From Bacillota bacterium (GTDB lineage Bacteria > Bacillota > Desulfotomaculia > Desulfotomaculales > JAJYZD01), in NCBI GenBank assembly GCA_021800315.1, contig JAJYZD010000130.1, positions 1-9,972 of the forward strand: a stretch of 9,972 nucleotides of DNA. The letters are read 5' to 3'. This document shows, piece by piece, positions 1-5,356 of the stretch. Every line of letters begins with the position of its first letter. The first letter of the stretch is position 1. Under the pieces are notes generated by a model, which was given only the letters and a program-made list of their open reading frames with translations, had not been told where the DNA came from and made no database searches. The position numbers and the translations under genes are program-made.

Positions 1-70
1 CAAGCGGCCTCCCCGGTTCGCCGGCCGGTAGCAGGGGGGTGGAACCGGCCCGGCCGGCGGCAAAGATGGG

Positions 71-84
71 TCCGGGCGCCCGGA
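71..84. repeat. 14-bp perfect palindrome upstream of the PPOX-type gene
   Basis: TCCGGGCGCCCGGA equals its own reverse complement and ends one base before the ribosome-binding site of the next gene. A two-fold symmetric site here could be an operator for a dimeric regulator. It is made only of G/C apart from the end bases, so it may equally be chance in GC-rich DNA. No -10/-35 boxes are clear around it. Confidence 0.3.
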
Positions 85-85
85 A

Positions 86-94
86 GGGAGGTGA
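86..94 (+). promoter_or_regulatory. Ribosome-binding site that fixes the PPOX-type gene start
   Basis: GGGAGGTGA is fully complementary to the 16S rRNA anti-Shine-Dalgarno end. It lies 8 bases before the ATG at 103. The in-frame GTG at 91 lies inside this site, so it is unlikely to be the start. Confidence 0.75.
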
Positions 95-102
95 ACGAAC
101 AG

Positions 103-432
103 ATGAGTTCGTGCTCATCGACGAAAGAGCCTGTTCTGACCGCGCCGGTTCGGGAAACCGTGGAAAAGTCGCCGTTTCTGGCCCTTACCACGCTGTCCGG
201 CGACGGCCGGCCCCACACCATCGCGGTGGCCAAGGTAAAGGAAATCAGGGGGAGTGACACCCTGGTCTTCGGAGTGTACAAGATGGTCAGGACGCGCCAG
301 AATCTCGCCGAGACCGGTGGCCTGCAAGTGGTCGCCGTGAACGGCCAGGCCGGGTACCGTTTGAGCGGTAAGGCTACGGCGACGGCGGAGGAAGTAACCC
401 TGACGGTAGACGGGGTGGAAGCCCTTCTATAA
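103..432 (+). CDS. Pyridoxamine 5'-phosphate oxidase-type FMN-binding split-barrel protein
   Basis: A 109-residue protein starting at the ATG 8 bases after an ideal Shine-Dalgarno; the reading frame stays open to the left window edge, but that site argues for this start. Residues about 15-85 follow the split-barrel pattern: a strand of the type SPFLALTTLSGDGRPH, then hydrophobic strands around VAVAKVKE and TLVFGVYK, a basic turn with MVRTRQNL (usual flavin-phosphate region), and a closing strand around YRLSGKATA. The family binds FMN or related cofactors in the cytoplasm and includes small flavoproteins of unknown substrate. At 109 residues it is short for the family, and it stops soon after the last recognisable strand. 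It probably works as a dimer, as family members do. The product and pathway cannot be named, and there is no functional link to its neighbours. The fold call is fairly firm; the function is open. Confidence 0.72.
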   Translation: MSSCSSTKEPVLTAPVRETVEKSPFLALTTLSGDGRPHTIAVAKVKEIRGSDTLVFGVYKMVRTRQNLAETGGLQVVAVNGQAGYRLSGKATATAEEVTLTVDGVEALL

Positions 433-496
433 CCGCGGGAATCGGGGGACCCCGTCGCCGGCGTGGTCGCACGCGGGAGCGGCGGGGTCCCCGCGG
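433..496 (+). repeat. Long GC-rich hairpin just after the PPOX-type gene, possible terminator
   Basis: Directly after the stop codon, 445-458 pairs with 479-492 as a 14-bp stem with one G-T wobble (core GGGGACCCCG/CGGGGTCCCC). Inside the loop, GCGTG at 461-465 pairs with CACGC at 470-474. Outside it, the first four bases of CCGCGG (433-436) can pair with 493-496. The position suits a transcript end or an RNA 3'-end stabiliser. No T-run follows, so it is not a standard intrinsic terminator. The rest of the gap to 587 shows nothing beyond the next gene's ribosome-binding site. Confidence 0.6.
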
Positions 497-587
497 TCTC
501 CGGCCGACGGAAAGAAAACCAGGACCGAAAGCGCCGGTGACGGCTGGAAAATCACCGGGGCAAAGGTCTGTAAAGGAGTTAAAAAGG

Positions 588-1166
588 ATGACAGGGGATA
601 ACGGTTCCGGTCTGGTTGAAGTTCTTACCACCTTCTGCCTTCTGGTCGACGAGATTAAGAACGCTTTTTTCGGCAACAGGAAGGAAGCCGTTGCGGCGGC
701 CAGGCGGTTGGCCCGGCGGGCTTTGGACGTTTCCGGGGCAGGGCGGGACGCCGCCGGTAATCAGGGAGTGGGCCGTATAGTCGGTAACCTGGCTGATATG
801 CTGCTCCATATATGCGACGGGGTCGAAAAAAAGATGGAGAGCCAAATTCCCTTCAGCACCAGGGCCGTACTGGAAACGAGTTATCTTCTGAGGGAACTCC
901 GGGCCTTATTCGAAACCACCGCCGAGTTCGCTAAATTCCGCGACCAGTTCGTTTTCGATTTATTTAAAGAAAAGCAGGTCGGCATTGAGGAACTGCATAA
1001 GACCTTTATCGCCCGCCACGAGACCAGGCTGATGGAGGGGATTTGTCTGAACGACGCCGCGGTGATCTATCTGAACCTGCTCACAAATATCAGCAATATA
1101 ACCAGGGAACTGACTAAACTGGTATTCATCCTGCCGGTGGCGCCGCCGGGCCAGGCCGCCCGCTAG
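588..1166 (+). CDS. PhoU-like helical protein
   Basis: A 192-residue, almost wholly helical soluble protein. The ATG at 588 is chosen because AAGGAG (573-578) sits 9 bases before it; the in-frame GTG at 537 has no such site. The C-terminal third, around [20 protein letters not shown] and the following [12 protein letters not shown], resembles the last helices of PhoU domains (RL..G.C....G.IYLDLL.NLERIGDH), including those attached to Na/phosphate cotransporters. The acidic/His metal-binding motif normally found at the last helix (ER.xDH) is replaced by NITRE. If it is a PhoU relative it probably lacks that metal site and acts as a scaffold or regulator rather than as classical PhoU. There is no signal peptide or membrane segment. 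The chemoreceptor-like gene follows 58 bases later and may be co-transcribed. Family assignment is tentative. Confidence 0.5.
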   Translation: MTGDNGSGLVEVLTTFCLLVDEIKNAFFGNRKEAVAAARRLARRALDVSGAGRDAAGNQGVGRIVGNLADMLLHICDGVEKKMESQIPFSTRAVLETSYLLRELRALFETTAEFAKFRDQFVFDLFKEKQVGIEELHKTFIARHETRLMEGICLNDAAVIYLNLLTNISNITRELTKLVFILPVAPPGQAAR

Positions 1167-1167
1167 T

Positions 1168-1195
1168 TCCCGCCAGGGATTCCCCCCCGGCGGGA
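1168..1195 (+). repeat. Short inverted repeat between the PhoU-like gene and the chemoreceptor gene
   Basis: TCCCGCC (1168-1174) pairs with GGCGGGA (1189-1195) across a 14-base loop, starting two bases after the PhoU-like stop codon. A short TTTT run (1200-1203) follows after four bases and then merges with the next ribosome-binding site. It may be a weak attenuator, or it may mean nothing. Confidence 0.3.
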
Positions 1196-1203
1196 GGAGT
1201 TTT

Positions 1204-1212
1204 AAGGAGGTG
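1204..1212 (+). promoter_or_regulatory. Ribosome-binding site of the chemoreceptor gene
   Basis: AAGGAGGTG is a near-perfect Shine-Dalgarno. The in-frame GTG at 1210 is part of it and cannot easily serve as start; the next in-frame start, ATG at 1225, is 12 bases downstream. That is slightly long but acceptable. Confidence 0.55.
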
Positions 1213-1224
1213 CATGGAGACAGC

Positions 1225-2109
1225 ATGGGCAGGGACCTGAGTCGGATACATCCCGGGTTGCAGCAGTTAGCCGAACGCAACGAAATACATCCGGAAATGC
1301 TGGAGTTAATCGGCCAGGTACCTTTGTTGCGCAGATACCTGGGAGAAGATGTCGGAATACTCATCACTGATAAGGAACGCATTCTGGTCTGCATAAACGG
1401 TGATATAAAGCTGCCGATGAAGCCGTTGGACAAGCTGAAAAAAGGCGGTTCCATTGATGGCTTCATGACGGCCGGGAAAAAAACCGTCAAATATGTTGGA
1501 AAGGAGGTATACGGGATACCGTATGCCGGAGCCGGCGTGCCTGTTTATGCCGATGGCGAAGTGATCGGGGCGTTTGTAACCACTACGCCGCTGAGGCACG
1601 TGGAAATGGTGGATGATGTCTCGAAGGAAATGAGTGAAACCGTCAAGGCGGCTGTTTCCGGGATCGCCGCCCTGGCCGCCTCCGCCCAGGAACTGGCCGC
1701 GTCTTCCGCCGATCTGACCAGTAACACCAGGGGTATCGATGAGGAAGTTAAGAATATGGACGATATTATGGATATTATCACGGATATTGCCACGCAAACT
1801 CACCTTCTCGGTCTCAATGCCGCTATTGAAGCGGCCAGGGCGGGAGATGTCGGGCGGGGGTTCCATGTCGTCGCCGAAGAGATAAGAAGACTGGCCATGC
1901 GAACCCGTTCCTCGGTTAAGGACGTATCGGACAAACTGCAGGGCATAAAGAAACGCATCAAATCGCTGACCGATAATATTGTGAAGGTCCAGGATGTTGT
2001 CGACGAACAGGCCGCGACAGCCCAGGAAGTCAACGCGTCTGTTGCCGGGATCGAGCCGGTTTCCGAAAAACTCAAGGCCGGCGTCCGGCGGCTGATCGGC
2101 GAGCAGTGA
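1225..2109 (+). CDS. Cytoplasmic methyl-accepting chemotaxis-type protein with N-terminal sensor domain
   Basis: A 294-residue protein with no hydrophobic membrane segment. Residues about 30-125 form a compact alpha/beta sensor-like domain ([14 protein letters not shown] and later [20 protein letters not shown], ending FVTTTPL), similar in feel to PAS/GAF-type small-molecule sensors. From about residue 130 the chain is coiled coil rich in Ala, Glu and Ser. The chemoreceptor hairpin tip lies at about 188-222, with [18 protein letters not shown] and [15 protein letters not shown] matching the signature that binds CheA/CheW; Glu202 of the tip is kept. It ends soon after the return coil, with no CheR-docking tail. 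The layout resembles short soluble receptors such as Bacillus YfmS. Such proteins relay an internal signal to the chemotaxis array, or to another partner. The ligand is unknown. No che or flagellar genes are seen nearby. Confidence 0.85.
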   Translation: MGRDLSRIHPGLQQLAERNEIHPEMLELIGQVPLLRRYLGEDVGILITDKERILVCINGDIKLPMKPLDKLKKGGSIDGFMTAGKKTVKYVGKEVYGIPYAGAGVPVYADGEVIGAFVTTTPLRHVEMVDDVSKEMSETVKAAVSGIAALAASAQELAASSADLTSNTRGIDEEVKNMDDIMDIITDIATQTHLLGLNAAIEAARAGDVGRGFHVVAEEIRRLAMRTRSSVKDVSDKLQGIKKRIKSLTDNIVKVQDVVDEQAATAQEVNASVAGIEPVSEKLKAGVRRLIGEQ

Positions 2110-2200
2110 CCCCTTCCCCGGGCCGGGGCGGAGGAGGCCGGGCCGCCGACTCTCCGGCTCCCCTGGCACCGGACCACTGTTGCCCCCGGCCGCGGGGAGC

Positions 2201-2224
2201 CCGCCCGGCAAAGATGCCGGGCGG
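2201..2224. repeat. Perfect 10-bp stem-loop in the spacer, terminator-like
   Basis: CCGCCCGGCA pairs fully with TGCCGGGCGG across an AAGA tetraloop, 91 bases after the chemoreceptor stop codon. It looks like the stem of a terminator but is followed by CATCATAG rather than a T-run. It may stop transcription with Rho or protect the 3' end of the mRNA. Confidence 0.5.
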
Positions 2225-2385
2225 CATCATAGATGATAACCCCCATCGAAATAAACATCCCCGACCTTATTGAAAAGTCCCATTGCTTCGCCGGAAGTGA
2301 TGAATTACGGCATCTTTCTTCGTCCGACTGGCGGAAGGCCGGCTCTTGAGGCCGGTGATTACCGTGTCTTTCATGATTTCCTGTA

Positions 2386-2401
2386 TGGCATGGATCTTGC
2401 T
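2386..2401 (+). promoter_or_regulatory. Candidate sigma-54 (-24/-12) promoter of the acyl-CoA operon
   Basis: TGGCATGGATCTTGCT matches the sigma-54 consensus TGGCACG-N4-TTGCW at 11 of 12 fixed positions. The invariant GG (2387-2388) and GC (2399-2400) are exactly 10 bases apart. Transcription would start near 2412, giving a leader of about 175 bases before the lyase gene. Sigma-54 promoters need an AAA+ enhancer-binding activator. None is encoded in the window, but the short palindrome at 2226-2237 lies at a plausible upstream distance for its binding. No competing sigma-A promoter of comparable quality was found in the spacer. Confidence 0.6.
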
Positions 2402-2470
2402 CTTACATATGGTCAGGGAAACGGACCGGTTGTGCCGGGCAGGGAGGTGGCGGCGGAGAAGGAGCGGCCT

Positions 2471-2506
2471 ATGGCCTTAATCAGAGGACTGCGGGTTGGG
2501 CAGTAG
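2471..2506 (+). CDS. Possible 11-codon leader peptide
   Basis: An ATG at 2471 follows AAGGAG (2459-2464) at a 6-base spacing and encodes MALIRGLRVGQ before a TAG. It would lie inside the leader of the predicted sigma-54 transcript, 80 bases before the lyase start. A small stem (CCCGG/CCGGG, between about 2539 and 2556) follows it. Translation here could tune the downstream gene, but no run of a single amino acid points to classical attenuation, and such short frames arise by chance. Confidence 0.2.
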   Translation: MALIRGLRVGQ

Positions 2507-2586
2507 GCTGTTTAAGGTCAAAGAATTGGTTTGGAAGGCCCGGGGCGGATGTCCGGGTAGCATTTTCCAGGAAGGAGGAGCCGATA

Positions 2587-3636
2587 ATGGACATCAGTTT
2601 ACCGAAAAAGGTGACTATGACCGAGTTGCTGGCGCGCGACGGTTTCCAGCACGAGTCGTGGTTCGTTCCCACCGATACCAAGGTGTACTTTATCGACCGC
2701 TGCTCAGAATTAGGATTCAAGTGCGTAGAGGTTACCAACTTCAGCCATCCGCGGAACCTGCCTCAATTCAAGGATGCGGAAGAAGTGCTGAAGCGGATTA
2801 AGCGGGTGCCCGGAGTAACCTATAAATGCTACGGCATGAGCGACAAAGCCATCGAACGCGCGGTCAAGGCGAAGGAAGCAGGGTACGGTCCGGATGTCCT
2901 GGCGTTCACCATTTCGACTACGGAATCGCACAGCCGGCGCAACGCGGGCAAGAGTACCAAGGAATTCCTGGCGGCCATGCCCGGCTGGATTAAATCGTTG
3001 CACGCCGCCGGGATCAAGGCCAATATGGCCATTGCCGGGGTGTTCGGCTGTTCGATCGAAGGACCGGTGCCCATGGAGACAACGTTCGAATACATCGAAC
3101 GGGGGCTGGAGATGGGCATAGACGAGGCCACCCCCTGCGATACCACGGGCGAGGCTTCGCCCGACCGGGTGTACCGGTTCTACGGCCTGCTGCGGGAAAA
3201 GTTCCCCGGTGCCGACGTGCATATGGCTCATTTCCACGATTCGCGCGGTATGGCCATGGCCAACTACCTGGCGGCAATGATGGCGGGGGTGACGCATCTG
3301 GAAAGCTCCCTCGGGCAGTTGGGCGGTCAGCCGGCCTTCATCGTCGACGGCGTGCCGGGAATCGGGACGGGACACAACTACACGCCCAGCGATCTTGTAG
3401 GCAACGCCGCCACGGAGGATCTCGTGGTCATGCTGGACGAGATGGGTATCGAGTCCGGGGTCGACGTGGAACAGGTGCTGGAGACCGGGCGGGTTTTGGA
3501 ACGTTGCCTGGGCCGGGACCTGCGGCCCTACTGCACGAAGACCGGCCGTATTCCGAAGTGCCGGACCAACTGGTGCGGCGTACCCCCTTTCAGTTCCCAA
3601 TGGTGGGCTAATTCCTATGCGAACGGAGCCAGATGA
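2587..3636 (+). CDS. HMG-CoA-lyase-like DRE-TIM-barrel protein lacking the catalytic cysteine
   Basis: A 349-residue TIM-barrel protein of the HMG-CoA lyase/pyruvate carboxyltransferase (HMGL-like) family. The start is supported by AAGGAGGAG (2572-2580). Family hallmarks seen: RDGFQHE at 17-23 (RDGLQ motif with catalytic Arg and metal-ligand Asp); HFHDSRG with His215 and His217 as expected metal ligands; and GNAATEDLVVMLDEMGIESG from 272, with Asn273 in the metal-ligand position. The family cleaves or forms C-C bonds next to a CoA thioester or keto acid with a divalent metal. In true HMG-CoA lyases the glycine-rich loop reads GLGGCPYA with an essential Cys; here the loop at 244-251 is QLGGQPAF, so that position is Gln248. 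About 17 extra residues follow before the GNAATED motif, and the C-terminal tail is rich in Trp, Cys and Pro. The reaction is therefore uncertain: a CoA-ester lyase or aldolase of a divergent subfamily is likelier than HMG-CoA lyase itself. It is first gene of the operon; its stop is 25 bases before the ligase start. Confidence 0.82.
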   Translation: MDISLPKKVTMTELLARDGFQHESWFVPTDTKVYFIDRCSELGFKCVEVTNFSHPRNLPQFKDAEEVLKRIKRVPGVTYKCYGMSDKAIERAVKAKEAGYGPDVLAFTISTTESHSRRNAGKSTKEFLAAMPGWIKSLHAAGIKANMAIAGVFGCSIEGPVPMETTFEYIERGLEMGIDEATPCDTTGEASPDRVYRFYGLLREKFPGADVHMAHFHDSRGMAMANYLAAMMAGVTHLESSLGQLGGQPAFIVDGVPGIGTGHNYTPSDLVGNAATEDLVVMLDEMGIESGVDVEQVLETGRVLERCLGRDLRPYCTKTGRIPKCRTNWCGVPPFSSQWWANSYANGAR

Positions 3637-3651
3637 TTTCAGGCGAATCGT

Positions 3652-3657
3652 GGAGGG
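3652..3657 (+). promoter_or_regulatory. Ribosome-binding site that fixes the acyl-CoA ligase start
   Basis: GGAGGG lies 4-5 bases before the in-frame ATG at 3662 (10 before the next, at 3668). An earlier in-frame ATG at 3617 would overlap the lyase gene and has no such site; its added residues (RTEPDDFRRIVEG) do not look like the start of this family. Confidence 0.6.
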
Positions 3658-3661
3658 ATGT

Positions 3662-5236
3662 ATGAGTATGAATTTGGCAGACGGTTTACGTATTAACTCC
3701 TGGCGTTGTCCCGACAAGACAGCGGTCGTATTTCAAGACAAGCGGGTTACCTACGCCGAACTCAACGCCAGGGCCAACCGTTTCGCCCACGCGATGGCGG
3801 ACCTCGGTATAGGCCGGGGGGACAAGGTTGCGATCATCCTGTACAATTGCACCGAATTCCTGGAAATCTACCACGGGCTGGCCCGGCTAGGCGCGGTTTC
3901 CGTGCCGGTAAACTTCCGGCTGGTCGGGACGGAGCGGGAGTACATCGTCAGGAATTCCGACGCCAAGGCGGTTATCCTGGGAACCGAATTCGTAAGCGGC
4001 CTGAAGCCCGGGAACCTGCCCAAGGTGGCCCCCGGTTTCTACATTGCGGTCGGTCCAAAGGCGGACGTGCCCCCCGGCATCAGTTGCTACGAAGAGTTGC
4101 TGCAGGGACGGCCCGATAGCGAGCCGGTGGTCGAGGCCAGCGAGGCGGATCTGTTCTACTTCGGTTACACCTCCGGAACCACCGGTTTTCCCAAAGGGGC
4201 GATGATCCAGACCAGGGGAACCCTGGAGGTGGTCAGAAACGCCATGGCCCGCAATGCCAACCGCGCGGACGCCGATATGGCCGGGCGGGTACTGCTGGCC
4301 ATAATGCCCGTCTGCCATTCCAACAGCATCTGGGCGACCCTGATCACTTTCTGGATGGGTGGGACCAACGTGATTTTCCCGTCGGGTAAATTCGATGCGG
4401 AAGGCGTACTGGCGACAATCGAGAGGGAAAAGGTTACGACTACTTCCATGGTCCCCACCATGATAACAAGAATCCTGGAATTGCCTGAGGAAATCAAGTC
4501 GAAATATGACATCGGCAGTCTTACGTCACTCGGTTCCTCCTCGGCACCGCTCTTGACCAAGACCAAGGAAGAAGCCTTGAAGTACTTCAAGAACGCCAGG
4601 TTCAGCGAAGGATACGGTTCCACGGAAACCGGGGCTTTAACCACCCTGCGCCACAAGGATCAATTGCGTAAGATCCGCAGTATCGGTAAGCCGAACCCCG
4701 GTATCGAAATCAAACTTGTCGCCGAAACCGGTGAAGAAGTAAGAGAACCGGGTCAGGTCGGGGTACTTTGGGCCAAAGCGCCTTCGGCTTTCATCGGTTA
4801 TTACAAGGACCAGGCGAAAACCCGGGAAGCTATTAACGGCGAATGGTCGACGGCCGGGGACCTGGCGTACTTCGACGAGGAGGGATACTACTTCCTGGTT
4901 GATCGTAAGAACGACATGATCATCAGTGGCGGGGAGAATATCTATCCGGCCGAAATCGAAGAAGTGCTGAGTAAGAATCCGGCCGTTTCCGAGGTGGCGG
5001 TAATAGGTGTACCTCATCCCCAATGGGGAGAGGAGGTCCGGGCCCTGGTGCTGCTCAAGGATGGGGAGCAGGTTTCCGAGCAGGAATTGATCGAGTTTTG
5101 CAGGGACAAACTGGCCGGTTACAAGCGTCCCCGCACGATCGAATACGTAAGTGATTTTCCCCGTACGGCCACCGGCAAAATCCTCAAGAGAACCCTGCGC
5201 CAGAGTTACTGGCAGGGGCAGGAGCGGGCTATCTGA
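3662..5236 (+). CDS. AMP-forming acyl-CoA ligase (ANL superfamily)
   Basis: A 524-residue enzyme of normal family length that activates a carboxylic acid with ATP and CoA to an acyl-CoA via an acyl-adenylate, in the cytoplasm. All core motifs are present: the ATP-loop YTSGTTGFPKGA at 169-180; YGSTET at 318-323; STAGD with Asp400, which binds ribose; DRKNDMIISGGENIYPAEIE as the hinge region just after; and PRTATGKILKR with the catalytic Lys506 near the end. The N-terminal half begins with the usual DKTAVVFQDKRVTYAELNARAN. Sequence alone does not give the acid; the family includes short-, medium-, long-chain and aromatic ligases. Its position between an HMGL-like lyase and acyl-CoA carboxylase subunits suggests it feeds the operon's substrate into the CoA pool. 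A 120-base gap follows before the carboxyltransferase gene. Confidence 0.93.
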   Translation: MSMNLADGLRINSWRCPDKTAVVFQDKRVTYAELNARANRFAHAMADLGIGRGDKVAIILYNCTEFLEIYHGLARLGAVSVPVNFRLVGTEREYIVRNSDAKAVILGTEFVSGLKPGNLPKVAPGFYIAVGPKADVPPGISCYEELLQGRPDSEPVVEASEADLFYFGYTSGTTGFPKGAMIQTRGTLEVVRNAMARNANRADADMAGRVLLAIMPVCHSNSIWATLITFWMGGTNVIFPSGKFDAEGVLATIEREKVTTTSMVPTMITRILELPEEIKSKYDIGSLTSLGSSSAPLLTKTKEEALKYFKNARFSEGYGSTETGALTTLRHKDQLRKIRSIGKPNPGIEIKLVAETGEEVREPGQVGVLWAKAPSAFIGYYKDQAKTREAINGEWSTAGDLAYFDEEGYYFLVDRKNDMIISGGENIYPAEIEEVLSKNPAVSEVAVIGVPHPQWGEEVRALVLLKDGEQVSEQELIEFCRDKLAGYKRPRTIEYVSDFPRTATGKILKRTLRQSYWQGQERAI

Positions 5237-5284
5237 CCGGCCGGGGGTTCAGGCCGTTTTAACGTGGTTCGCGCCGGGTCCGGT

Positions 5285-5332
5285 CCTAAAGTCTCCCGGC
5301 CCTAAAGTCGGGACTTTTAGAAGCCAAAAAGT
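5285..5332. repeat. Direct and inverted repeats in the gap before the carboxyltransferase gene
   Basis: CCTAAAGTC occurs twice, 16 bases apart (5285-5293 and 5301-5309), followed by GACTTTTAG (5312-5320), which is complementary to both copies with one bulged T. The T-rich arm ACTTTT (5313-5318) can instead pair with AAAAGT (5327-5332). Several exclusive hairpins are thus possible in the only sizeable gap of the operon. It could be a regulator-binding site, an attenuator, or an mRNA processing signal that sets the ratio of upstream to downstream products. Confidence 0.5.
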
Positions 5333-5356
5333 TCGTCCGACAGGTGGTACTTCCTC

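Larger units (their letters stand above)
2110..2586. other. Regulatory spacer without a convincing gene
   Basis: This 477-base gap separates the chemoreceptor gene from the catabolic operon. Its first 115 bases are extremely GC-rich, with several inverted repeats (CCCCGGGCCGGGG at 2116-2128; the perfect stem at 2201-2224), which suits a transcript end. From about 2225 the composition becomes more AT-rich, with ATCAT-AG-ATGAT at 2226-2237, a -24/-12 promoter at 2386-2401 and a GC-rich leader. A frame open from a TTG at 2270 to 2506 gives a 78-residue peptide of no recognisable character and without a ribosome-binding site, so it is not called a gene. Confidence 0.6.

Noticed and set aside
33..48. 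T-box-like GGGTGGAACCGG sequence near the left edge
   Set aside because: It resembles the T-box core, and CCGGTTC (13-19) can pair with 42-48. But no CCCC arm for the antiterminator and no terminator with a T-run follow, and the downstream gene is not an aminoacyl-tRNA or amino-acid gene. The upstream part is outside the window.
39..257. 72-codon frame overlapping the PPOX-type gene
   Set aside because: Wrong frame relative to the strong ribosome-binding site at 86-94, and the product is low-complexity and basic.
2201..2224. Calling this hairpin (and 433-496) an intrinsic terminator
   Set aside because: The stems are strong, but neither is followed by a T-run; they are listed as repeats with possible terminator function instead.
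2270..2506. 78-codon open frame in the spacer starting at TTG
   Set aside because: No ribosome-binding site, no recognisable protein features, and it overlaps the promoter; only its last 11 codons have a credible start.
3617..3661. Earlier ATG at 3617 as the ligase start
   Set aside because: It overlaps the lyase gene, lacks a ribosome-binding site and adds residues not typical of the family; ATG 3662 after GGAGGG is better.
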